Assembly (NCBI GenBank): GCA_026168455.1
Contig: CM047429.1
Location: 2,663,720 to 2,727,719, forward strand
Origin: Theocolax elegans
Lineage: Eukaryota; Arthropoda; Insecta; Hymenoptera; Cerocephalidae
Reading direction: 5' to 3'
Length of the DNA: 64,000 bases
Notes under the pieces: model-generated
The model's input: the letters and a program-made list of their open reading frames with translations, nothing else
What the model was told of the DNA's origin: nothing
Database searches by the model: none
Translations under genes and position numbers: made by a program
In this document: in pieces, positions 11,120 to 21,485 of the stretch
How the letters are laid out: each line of letters begins with the position of its first letter
Numbering within the stretch: the stretch's first letter is position 1

Positions 11120-11427
11120 TTCAAAATTTTTTTTTATTTTTTTTTAATAATTAAAATGTTGTGCATTTAAAAATGTATCTTTAGCTTGCCCAGGACATAT
11201 TTTAAATTTTTATATGAAATACATTTTTAAAAGGTATTTTCAACGTTGCTCAAACGTTGTCACAACGTTATTTCCACATATCGCGGCAACTTACATACAT
11301 CTTAGCGGACACATCGCACGTTGTAGCAACGTTGCTCCAACGTTTCAACAACTTTTATAACAACGTTGTCACGTTGTCAAAAAAACGTTGCCACGACGTT
11401 GCTACAACGTTGTGTGCTAGTAGGGAT

Positions 11428-12217
11428 GCAAAGATCTGCAGCACAAGCTAAAGATGTCATTAGATCAAAATGCAGATTTACATAAACAGATGGAATATCT
11501 TATCTCTGAATTTGAACAATTGAAAAAGAAGCAGGGAAGTTCAGGCGATATTTCTGTTAACTCAAACGAAAAATTTCCTGCATGCATAGAACCTAAAGAA
11601 TCTGTTCAATCAAATAAGCCTCAACAAGAATCTATTACTACAGATAAAATTATGCAAACATGTCAAGTGAATAATGCAAACACAGATTTCAAGGAGAGCA
11701 AACAAAAAACTTTAAAATATACTCAATTTTGGCAGCACAATCCAGAAGCTTGGTTCAGCTTATTTGAAGTGGCTTTGTCTGCAAACGAAATTAAAAATGA
11801 CGAAACTAAAATGCTTTCTTTAATTGATAGTCTGGGACAAGATGTTACCAGGGCAATTGCGGATAGGTTAACAACATTGCCTTTCAAAAACAAATATGAG
11901 CATATTAAAACAATGCTGTTAACGAAATATATAAAAACTAAAAATCAAAAGTTAAACATGTTTTATAACAAACAAGAGATGAGAGCAGACGAATTGCCAT
12001 CGACTGTTACATGCGGTTAGGTAATTTGGCTAATGGAGAAATGTCTGATGAGGTCATATTTAACAAATGGATTGAAACGATTCCTCAAGATTTGAACCTT
12101 CACGTAATTCAATTTGATTCGCGTGATAAAGCATTGGCTGCAGCTGATACTGCGTATAGACTTACTCGTACGCAAAACAATCAAATTAATGCATTAACAT
12201 GCAATAGTTTGCATTAA
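11428..12217 (+). pseudogene. Element 2 gag, main part
   Basis: After the palindrome the frame continues through ATG 11454. It has a predicted coiled segment (QMEYLISEFEQLKKKQ) and then the gypsy capsid signature FWQHNPEAWFSLFEVAL near residue 90 from 11454, followed by YEHIKTMLLTKY. A frameshift near 12015 leads into a second frame (12011-12217) with LGNLANGEMSDEV and FNKWIETIP, the usual C-terminal part of this gag. No zinc knuckle remains. The segment ends at a short duplication (TTGCATTAACATGCAA twice) where protease and the RT N-terminus are missing. Confidence 0.8.
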
Positions 12218-13027
12218 CATGCAAAAGCAGAATTCAAAAGAATGTGTGAATCTGGAATTTGCAGACCATCAAAAAGTCCTTGGGCCAGTCCAATACACAT
12301 GGTAACCAAGAAAAATGGAGAATCGAGGATCTGTGGGGATTATAGACGTCTAAATGCAGTCACCATTCCAGACAGCTATCCGTTTCCTCACATTCTCGAT
12401 TTCACTGTATTTTTAAACAACAAGAAAATATTCACGGCTTTAGATCTCAGACAGGCATTTCATCAAATAGCTGTAGCACTTGAAAACATACAAAAAACCG
12501 CTGTGATAACTCCATTTGGACTTTACGAATTTCCAGCCATGACCTTTGGTCTTCGTAATGCCTCGTAAACCTTACAGCGTTACATTCACATGGCACTGGG
12601 AGATTTGGATTTCACGTTTACATACTTAGATGATATACTTATTGCGTCAATAACTCCTAAAGAACATGAAAAACACTTGGAGACAGTCTTAAAAATCTTA
12701 AACAAAGTCAAGCTACAAGTAAACTTGGACATATGCACGTTTGGTGTTCCAGAACTCATCTTCCTTGGGCACCTCATCTCAGAAAAAGGATTTAAACCAA
12801 ATCCAGACAAGGTTAAGGACATTCAAAACTATCCAAAGCCACAGACTATTCATGATCTTAGAAGATTTTTTGGTCTTATAAATAGCTACAGGCGTTTGGT
12901 ACCAAAAGCAGCTGAAACACAAGCTCCATTAAACAAATTTCTGATAGGATCAAAGAAAAAAGATAAATCTCCAATCAACTGGAATGAAGAACTACACAGC
13001 ATTTCCAACCGAAAAAGCAGAAATTAG
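12218..13027 (+). pseudogene. Element 2 reverse transcriptase (broken)
   Basis: Ty3/gypsy RT. SPWASPIHMVTKKNG and RICGDYRRLNAVTIPDSYP are followed by the catalytic block FTALDLRQAFHQIAV. An in-frame TAA occurs at 12566-12568, and the same frame continues with TYLDDILIAS, so the catalytic YLDD is present. FLGHLISEKG is the usual post-catalytic block. Protease and the first part of RT are absent upstream. At 12984-13027 a frameshift and small deletion join RT to RNase H. Confidence 0.85.
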
Positions 13028-14336
13028 ACTTGTTACAGATGCTTCAGACACCGCAATGGGAGCAGTCTTAGAACAATTAGTTGACAACTCCTGGCAACCA
13101 TTAGCATTCTTTTCACAAAAATTTAATAATGCTCAAAAGAAATATTCAGCGTACGACAGAGAATTAACTGCAATTTATGAAGCAATCAAACACTTCAATT
13201 ATTACTTAGAAGGAAACAGCTTCAAAACCTATACTGATCACAAACCTCTGATCTACGCACTTCAACAGAAAGGTGAAAAGATACCAGCTTTACGTGCACG
13301 TCGACTAGACTTCATTGCACAATACAACACAAAAATTTTGTATCTACCTGGTGAAGAAAATGCAGTCGCAGATTCTTTATCTAGAATCGACGCATTTAAA
13401 GCACCAACATGCTTTGATTGGAGTCATCCAGAGGAATTCACGGATCCAAAATTTAGAAATATCTTAACAAACATAGATGCTTTCAAACTACCAACGCACT
13501 TTGACGCAGACTCACTTAGCGTTGCACAAGCTGTTGATCAACAACTCGTTGAAATTCTACAGGATCCAAATCATCCTCTTAGACTACAAAAATTAACATG
13601 GAGACCCAATCATGCAGCATTCTACTGTGATCTGAAGGATGATAGCATACGACCGTACATTCCCAACAGTTTAAGGAAAAAAGTCTTTGAATTAATACAT
13701 TCCTTATCTCATCCAGGAATCAAAGTAACAACAAAATTCATTCAACGACAATACGTTTGGCCTTATATGAGCCGCGATATTGCTGCTTGGTGCAAAACTT
13801 GTCTGGATTGCCAGTTGTCAAAGGTAACAAAACATAATAAACCAACACCTTTACACTTTACAACTCCAGACGCACGCTTTGATTACATACATATAGACAT
13901 TATTGGACCATTTGCACACAGCTACGGTTACACACATCTACTTACAATAATGGACAGATATACTAGATGGCCTGAAGCCATCCCACTGACAGACACTACA
14001 GCACACACGGTAGCGCGTGCGCTGTATAATCAGTGGATCGCACGATATGGCGCACCGCTCACCATCACATCAGACCAAGGACCGCAGTTTGAATCGACGC
14101 TCTTTGAACAGCTGGTAAATCAGATAGGTGCACAACGCATTCACACAACGCCATATCATCCTCAATCTAATGGTATTATTGAACGCTTCCACAGAGATTT
14201 GAAAACAGCTCTAATGTGCCATAAAGCAAATAGTAATTGGACAAGATTGCTACCTACAGTTATGCTTACAGTTAAAAGAAAAACCAATCAAACGAGCTTT
14301 ATCACAAAACTATATTGGACCACACAAAGTGATTGA
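12984..14336 (+). pseudogene. Element 2 RNase H and integrase (broken)
   Basis: The frame starts with the RNase H block RLVTDASDTAMGAVLEQ, then SAYDRELTAIYEAIKHF and YTDHKPLIYAL. Integrase follows: an HHCC zinc domain (HSLSHPGIK...CKTCLDC, about residues 235-275) and the DDE core, with HIDIIGPF and a second Asp in SDQGPQFES. The Glu lies in the segment HPQSNGIIERFH. The last codons of this frame are shifted near 14280 and the C-terminal domain continues in the next frame. Integrase would insert the cDNA. The protein is interrupted and unlikely to work. Confidence 0.88.
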
Positions 14337-14757
14337 AAGACGTCCAGAATCACATGATCTCATTATAGATTATAACGGAACAAGAAAGACAGTTTCAATA
14401 AACAATTTAAAACCAGCGTACTTCCTTGCTAGTGATATGGAACAAAACAACAATTCTTTGCAAGATCAAAATAATGATACAACTAATTATACAAACAATC
14501 AACAAGATACTGAAAATGCAGATGAAAATACATCAAACCAGCTTTTCAACCGAGATAATACAGTTGTAGACAATGATCGAGAGCAGACAGCATCCTCGCC
14601 ATCTCCTCCCAACAGTCAAAACACACAACAAACACAATCCAAAACCGTCAAACCTATCCTCAAAACAAATACTCAATCATTACAACAATCACAAACAGCA
14701 ACACAAAAAAGAGTTAAATTTGTTCCAAATATTCTTAGGAACTGTAAAAAGAAATAA
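14287..14757 (+). pseudogene. Element 2 integrase C-terminal domain and tail
   Basis: The frame shows YIGPHKVIERRPESHDL, the GPY/F-type motif of gypsy integrases, then SINNLKPAYF. A low-complexity tail rich in Asn, Gln and Thr ends with KRVKFVPNILRNCKKK. It overlaps the preceding integrase frame. The tail is typical of element ends in this group. No env is encoded. Confidence 0.7.
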
Positions 14758-15134
14758 AATACTTTGACGTAATTGAAATATGCGTGATTTTAGTTTCTAG
14801 ATTTCAAATTTATAATAATTTTATTATATTTAAATTATCATAGATTTACTTTTTCAGTTTAAGAAACTAAATGATTTAAGAATTTACTTAACTATAAAAA
14901 TAATTCAAACCTTATTAGACAAAACTGTTGTAAACCTAGATTTAAATAATGATGTACAATGCGAAATAATTGTTACCTGCGTTGCGAAATGATATAAACA
15001 ATGTTAAAAATGTAAATATTTTAGGCTCATATGTTAATAATTGTATTTTATTTATTAAACAAAAACAAACATTTTATTGGGAGTCAGAATTGTGATAATA
15101 CTCTAATAAAAAAAAAAAAAAACGGAGGGAGTAA
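14758..15134 (+). other. Element 2 3' UTR and polypurine tract
   Basis: An A+T-rich 3' region ends with an A15 run and GGAGGGAG at 15124-15131, directly before the 3' LTR. This is the probable polypurine tract. Confidence 0.7.
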
Positions 15135-15350
15135 TGTGGAGGCTACAGACTATGAAGTCTGCTGCACATGCGCAACAGCGCTTTTGTTAATATTACTTAG
15201 ATTTGTCGCTGCGTCGGCAGAACCCTCTCGACCAGCGTCATTTGTACATTTTACTGAATTGTTATGTATTAAATAAAATCAACTCAAAGAGATTAATTAA
15301 TCGAGTTATTATTCCTGACGACGTAATCTAAATATAAGATAGCATTAACG

Positions 15351-15355
<5 letters not shown>
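15135..15355 (+). repeat. Element 2 3' LTR (221 bp)
   Basis: It starts TGTGGAGGCTACAGAC and ends ATTAACGCTACA, aligned end to end with 9035-9255. TATA follows at 15356, matching the TATA before the 5' LTR. Confidence 0.92.

Positions 15356-15380
<25 letters not shown>
15356..15380. repeat. (TA)n microsatellite
   Basis: Twelve or so TA units lie between the element 2 LTR and the next repeat. Both elements appear to have inserted into a TA tract. Confidence 0.8.
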
Positions 15381-15381
<1 letters not shown>

Positions 15382-16451
15382 GTAACGGGGTGGGTACTGG
15401 GGATATGTAAGGCCCACGGTTAGGCCCAATCTGTCCCCACTTACCAACCTTAAGTGTGCAGTCAAACGATGCGGCCGGGAATCCCTTTGATTCCCGTGCA
15501 ATGCCGTTAACAACGTCAAACACGCCGTTTGACTTATATACCGTGTTTTGGGCCCTATGCCCAAAATTGCCACTTAGGATAAACACCGGAGAGGGCGGTA
15601 TTCGTAGGATAGGACGTTAACCGGTAAAATACTATCAACAAACAATATTATTGTTAATCGGCGAGAAAGATTGTCTCGCCGAGTCAATTTATTAAATTAA
15701 CAAATAAATATTAATAAATAAACAATAAATGAACTTTAACAATTTGCGGGGAGTCGTACCGATGACTACCCCCGAGGTCAGCGCGAAAAGAATCGGTTAA
15801 AATCTATTTAACAGTCGATTACGAGCAACCGATCCGGATATGCTCGGCTGCTTAACCTGATGGCATACGTCACACCGGGTGACGTATGAATCACTGACGT
15901 AGAGAGCTTTTACGTAGAAGCTTACTACGTCACGCGCGCCTTCTCTCGTGAAGTGGTTCCCGCGAACCACCGACCTTTCTATCCGTGCGGGTATTGTCAC
16001 GAGAGGGGGGAAAGGAGGAACGCTTCCTCACCTGGACCGTACCAGGTAAATCGGGACGCGAAATATTCAGTAGACACGCGGGTCTAAATGTGGTGCACCA
16101 CTTACCGTTTGTCTATATATCGCGCCTCGGCGGGAAACGACTGGACAAAGGAGAGACAGCTCGTCCTCGTGCTTATCTCTCTCTCTCACTCCAACGGTCG
16201 GGAAGGCGGCCGGCTCTTGGCTTCCTTCCTTCTGCCTTTCTCGGGGCCGTGCTGCTCCGCACGCCGACGTGGAGGTTGGTGGGGAGAAAAACCTCACACC
16301 CACACACGAACTGCACCAGTCTAATCACTTTTTATCCCGTAAAAATCACTCGGCAATTGTCAACACACCTTGTTGTTGCCGATCGCGCGCGAACTCTCTA
16401 ACGATACTCTTTTCAGTTACTCACCTGATCGGTAACTCGCTTACCGTTATA
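15381..16451 (+). repeat. Solo-LTR-like repeat, copy 1 (about 1.07 kb)
   Basis: It begins TGTAACGGGGTGGGTACTGG and ends ACTCGCTTACCGTTATA, with roughly inverted termini (TGTAACGG/CCGTTATA). A second copy with the same ends lies at 39923-40706. Both copies have no coding capacity and hold the same blocks (GCGGCCGGGAATC, GGCGGTATTCGT, GAGGTCAGCGCGAAAA). The GC-rich segment at about 16040-16380 is replaced by different sequence in copy 2. Size and termini suggest a solo LTR, but the second end is TA rather than CA. Confidence 0.6.
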
Positions 16452-17221
16452 ATATATATGGCTGGTTCTCTGTGACATCGAAGTTGAAAGAAATCAATAT
16501 TACTATAACTGTGGGAATATGTTTTAGAAGTGTCCAGTATTATTCTCCTGAATTTTTTCAGATTTTTTCGGGGTAATTATTTTAAGTTACAGAAAGTCAA
16601 AGTTGCCATTTTAGCACTTTTTTGCATTATATGCCCATTTTCATGAATTTGTAGCTCCCAGGGGATGCATTTTTCACTAAAAACATAAATATGACTTTTT
16701 TTGTAAAATTTTCTGAACTTTTCATTAAAAATACTTTTTTGATCGACTGTGCGTGAAGTCAATTCGTGAAGTTAAAAAATCAGTGTCTGAAGTGATTATT
16801 ATTTCATACTATATGTGAAGGAACTAGACGTTCGTAAAGTGTAATTACTTCACGCACCACAATTAATTTCGACGCGGAAATCAAACTAATCGCGATTCGT
16901 TTATTACTATTTACTTAAGACATTTGAATAATCATCATTTGAATTTAATAATAATTTTGTATGTTTGCGCATAACAAAAAATTTATTTATTTATAAATTA
17001 TATGTTTATATATATACATAAATGAAAATTAATTTGTGTTTAAGTAAAATATTTAGTTATATATGTTAACCTTTTGTTTTTATTATTACTGCTTTATTCA
17101 TTTTTCAAAATAAACATTTAAAATTACTTTTTTTTAGGAACGTAAAAGTTTAATTTTTCAAATTGATAAATTTCGGAATTATTTATTCATAAACCATCGA
17201 CTTTAGAAAAAAATGTTACTG

Positions 17222-17402
17222 AAGAAAAAGTTCTTAGAATTGATCAAAGAACATGCTGGAATTTTTCCAGAACTTTTTAGCAAATTTCAGAATTTTTCAA
17301 AATTTTCAAATTTTGAAAAATTTAAAAAGGATTCTAATATTTCTGAAAAAATTCGAGCGTGTTCTTTAATCAATTCTAAGAACATTTTTTTCGGTAAAAT
17401 TT
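17222..17402. repeat. Imperfect hairpin of about 180 bp
   Basis: GTTCTTAGAATTGAT at about 17229 pairs with ATCAATTCTAAGAAC at about 17371, and the pairing continues inward through GAACA and GGAATTTTTCCAGAA. It is nested inside the larger inverted-repeat element. It could be a small MITE or simply a foldback remnant. Confidence 0.55.
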
Positions 17403-17817
17403 TTCTCTAAAGTCCATATTTTTCGAGTAAATAATTCTAGAAGATTTTTATTATTCTTCAGTGTTTCAGCCGCCATTTTATGTGTTTAAAAATTTTTTTT
17501 CAAAACCTAAATCGCTAGATTTTCAAGTTTAGGTTTCGAGGCCATGTTTTCTGCATTTTGATCATTAACTCTTAAATACATTCCATTTGAAAAATCGAAA
17601 TGAAAAAAAATTTTGTTTTTGAAAACCATGTTTTTTTGGAAAAAATGATGTACAGTGTTCGACAGTTAAATTTTTTTAAAAATCTAACCAAACATTCCGG
17701 AAGTTCATCAAATTTTATATCGAATACGCTTATTCATATATTTTTTACAATTCATTTTCACATAAAATATAAGCGTTGAAAACTCTAGTGAAAATTTGTC
17801 CATTCAGGACTTAATGG

Positions 17818-18292
17818 GTTAATATCCATCTAATCCCCTGTAAGCTGCTAAAAATACAAATATTATTAAACAATTATATAAAATTAATTTTTAAACTTTT
17901 ATAATGCTGGATTTTCAATTTTACAACCACTTTAAGAATTATGATACTAATCTGAAGCATTACTATAAATATATTAACATTATTATTACAATAACTGAAT
18001 ATACGCATTTAATACAAAAAATTTATATACAAATCAAATCTGAAATTTTAATGAGTAATATGATTACGTGACAGTGACAAGTTTGTGAAATTCAAATAAT
18101 GTATGGCTGAATAATAATAATAGTAATGTTGATACTTTTATAGTAATCCCTCCGATTAGTATTATAATCCTTGTAAGGGTTGTAATACTAAAAATCCCGT
18201 ATTATAAATGTTTAAAAATTAATTTTTTATAATTGTATAATAATATTTGTATTTTTAGCAACTTACAGGAGATTAGCTGGATATTGAAGTAA
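17818..18292. mobile_element. Nested MITE-like inverted repeat (about 475 bp)
   Basis: AATATCCATCTAATCCCCTG and the following block (TGCTAAAAATACAAATATTATT, shown here in part) are mirrored at 18225-18290 ending TTAGCTGGATATT. Arms are about 130 bp. No coding sequence is present. Confidence 0.6.
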
Positions 18293-18865
18293 GTGCATAA
18301 ATTTTTTTGCAATGATCATGCCAATAGATTCATCGTTATAAGGCAACAAATATACATTTCTATTAATATTTCGGGCACTTTTCCCAGATATTTTGACCAT
18401 AAGTGATCTTAATAATTTATACCCACTCTGGAAATTTATAGGCAGTTTCTGACTATAAAAAGACATCTTTTAGGCAGTATTAGGTTTCCAGAGTCTAGAG
18501 CAGAATTGCTGATTTTCACTATTTAAGGTCTAAATGGCGTACAAGAATGTGACATCATACATTTATAACTTTAAAAGAATTTTTAATTAAAAGTTCAGAA
18601 AATTTTACCAAAAAAGTCATATTTATGTTTTGAGTGAAAAATGCATCCTCTGTGAGCTACAAATTCATGAAGATGGACATATAATGCAACAAACTGCTAA
18701 AATGTCAACTTTGACTCTCTGTAACTTAAAATGATGACCCCAAAAAAATCTGAAAATATTCAGGATAACTACTGGATACCCCTAGAATATATTCCCACAG
18801 TTATGGCAATATTCATTTTTTTCATCTTCGATGTCACAGAGAACCACCCACATAAATATGTAAGT

Positions 18866-19778
18866 GGTCCGATCAAAATTTAAATGCACTAAATTTTAGG
18901 TACACATTGCAAATGTTTTTAAGAATAGTGAAACAAATTTTGAAAAAAAGTGAATTTTTTCTAGTTTTTTGTCAACACCAGCTGGGTTTACCGCTATTTA
19001 ACTCAAAATCTATCAACTTTTACTATAGAACATTATATGTAACATTTGTTGCTAATAATGTCTAGGATTTATCCTTCTGGGTTAGAATTTCTAAGCTCAA
19101 GGTCAATGTTACATAAACTATATGTCAATATTCAACTTGAAAAAAGTGTAAGTACGCCAGAATTGATTTTTTTATCCAAAAGTCTAAAAGAAAGCTTGGA
19201 GCAATACCTTTCAAATGGTATGTAGCATTTTTATGGCCTTTAATTCTGTAAAATTTATGATAATTTAAAGAAACACGAAATTTTTTAAAAAACCTAAAGG
19301 GGAAATACCATGTTAATTTTTGTGAATTTTTTTGCGTGAATTAAAGGCCATAATTATGCTACAGACCATTTGAAAGATATTGCTTCAAGCTTTCTTTTAG
19401 ACTTTTAGATAAAAAAATCAATTGTGGTACATGTACACTTTTTTTAAGTGAGTATTGACATGTAGTTTATGTAACATTGACCTTGAGATTAGAAATTCTA
19501 ACCCATAAGAATAAATTCTAGACATAATTAGCAACGAATGTTACATATAATGTTCTATAGTAAAAGTTGAGAGATTTTGAGTTAAATAGCGGTGAACCCA
19601 GCTGGTATTGAAAAAAACTTGGAATAATTCACTTTTTGAGGTTAGAATAACTTTTGAGTAAGTAGATTCCATTACCTAAAAATTTTTTTCTCTATTCTGA
19701 AAAACATTTGCAATATGTACCCAAAATTTGGTGCATTTTATAATTTTAATCGGACCACTTCACGTGGAATATCTCATA
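18866..19778. mobile_element. Long palindromic element, family P copy 1
   Basis: AGTGGTCCGATCAAAATT on the left mirrors AATTTTAATCGGACCACTT on the right, and nearly the whole 0.9 kb pairs with itself about 19290. Interior blocks such as TCAAAATCTATCAACTTTTA and ATTTATCCTTCTGGGTTAGA resemble those of the palindrome at 46678-47553, so the two belong to one family. The left outer terminus seems lost, because only the right side keeps CACGTG next to the stem. Confidence 0.7.
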
Positions 19779-21485
19779 TGTATATATAAAGCATTTTATG
19801 GTCACTTCGTTAAAATTGAAATATTGAAGTATATATTAGTAAAAATAGGTTCGTTATTTACAAATATACCACCCATTTTTCATTTTAGTTAATTCTATCA
19901 AAAATAAAAGAGATAGAAGTTAAAAATCGTTAAGAGGGGTTTATGGCTAAATATTTCTAAATGGAGGGTTTTATGTTTATCTCATTTACAATACGTAAAG
20001 AAAGTGTTACATATCTTGAACTACTGAGGTTTAAGGTTTTTGTTTTAAGTATTAACCTTTAAAAGATCGGAATTTGATCTGCTTTATTCCCGATAGAAAA
20101 CCCATAACAAAGGTATATATCTCATGTCATGGATTCATCATGGGTATGAAATGTCGAACAAGGGTTGAGATAATATTATGGCCTTCCGATCATCTAAATT
20201 ACGACATACTACGAATTAGATCAGCAATATCTCATTTATTAAATAATTAACAAGATATAGTGACTCTTAGTATCTCAACGGGACCTGACCTCCTAATATT
20301 TGTATTTACTTTTTTGCTTAGTTAATTGTCTAATTCATTATTTTTTTGTCCATATAATGTTTTATAAGCATGAAAAAAAAAACAATACTGATTTATGAAA
20401 GTGATTTATTTTAAAAACCACCATCAGTTTCAAATAGCTTTTTATATTTGCCTCAATAGAATCACAAATTCTCAAACGTAACACATACTAAAGTTCAAAG
20501 TTCTCCGGTCTGATATTTGCTGAATTATAATACAAAAAGATAAGATATACATATTTCTCTAGTTAAGATAAGCGCTGTTTCTTGTCAAATATTCTTTATT
20601 TTTATGCGTAAGTCATGTTTAATTGGAAATAAATTATTTACGATATGTCGCAATGATCACGCAGTGACTAGGCCATATAATTATTGCATATTCAAATTTA
20701 CCCCGAGTGTGTGTTCCAAAATGCCAAAAAAAAGGAAAAAAAGTTATAATATGCGTTACGTAGTAGTAAATTAACATTTGTCAACCTAATACCGGTCAAA
20801 ATAAAGCTACAATCACCAATTCTAACTTATGTAAATAGCTGGTAGGTAGAAACTACAGCGAAGGTTTGCTTAAAAATACTAACAAGTACAAATAAAATGG
20901 GATGAATTTTCCATTTTGGTGGGTGAAGAGATGGAATTTTCAATCTTGATTGCAGATTATCGTCGGAACCGTATTGCGACGACCAGTAATGATATTATAA
21001 GGAATCGGTAACATTTATCGATTCCGAGTCATACAATGATCAGATTGGCAAATCATGGCAGAATCTAGAAAAGTCATACATTCGGTTTTTGTGAAGAGAA
21101 GAAGATTCTGTTTGAATGCACAAAATATCACCAGAACTGGATTATCAGGACCTCGATTTTTACTGCTAGAAATCTCTGTTTTGTTACTCTTAATTTTATG
21201 ACTACTTCGTAAATTACAGTAATTGTCGATTACGGTAAGGGCATTGTGAGGTCGAAATGTAAAATGATGGTTTTAGTTTCCATCTATATCCGTCTGTAAA
21301 CTCAGGTTTTGCCTATTTCCTTTTAATGATTATAGTTTTCTTCTTTATCGGCATTATACATGATGAGTATTTAATTATCTACCGAATCGCACTGTGTATT
21401 ACTTGGCAACATTGCAAGATACATATTTGTGATACATACACCTTTGGTTGACAAAATCCGAAAAGATTATTCAAAATATATGTAA
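19779..21485. other. Non-coding spacer
   Basis: I see no gene. The only notable string is GAGGGGTTTATGGC near 19935, one occurrence of the motif clustered at 22.5 and 23.9-24.2 kb. Confidence 0.4.

Larger units (their letters stand above)
10586..11425. mobile_element. 840-bp palindromic foldback element with tRNA-like arms
   Basis: The element begins CCCTACTAGCACACAAC and ends GTTGTGTGCTAGTAGGG. The arms are inverted copies over nearly their whole length about an axis near 11005. It is flanked by AT/AT (10584-10585 and 11426-11427). Each outer arm carries about ten AACGTT palindromes. Each inner arm carries a tRNA-like sequence with A and B box motifs in opposite orientation. No protein is encoded, so it would be mobilised in trans. 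The superfamily is unknown to me. Confidence 0.8.
16461..18850. mobile_element. Non-autonomous element with about 270-bp inverted ends
   Basis: The left end (GGTTCTCTGTGACATCGAAG, to about 16735) and the right end (about 18585 to CTTCGATGTCACAGAGAACC) are inverted copies with moderate divergence. The interior has no convincing transposase and holds two further inverted repeats. A 67-codon minus frame at 18466-18263 is the only candidate remnant and I do not recognise it. The flanks are A+T-rich and I could not fix a target duplication. Confidence 0.65.
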
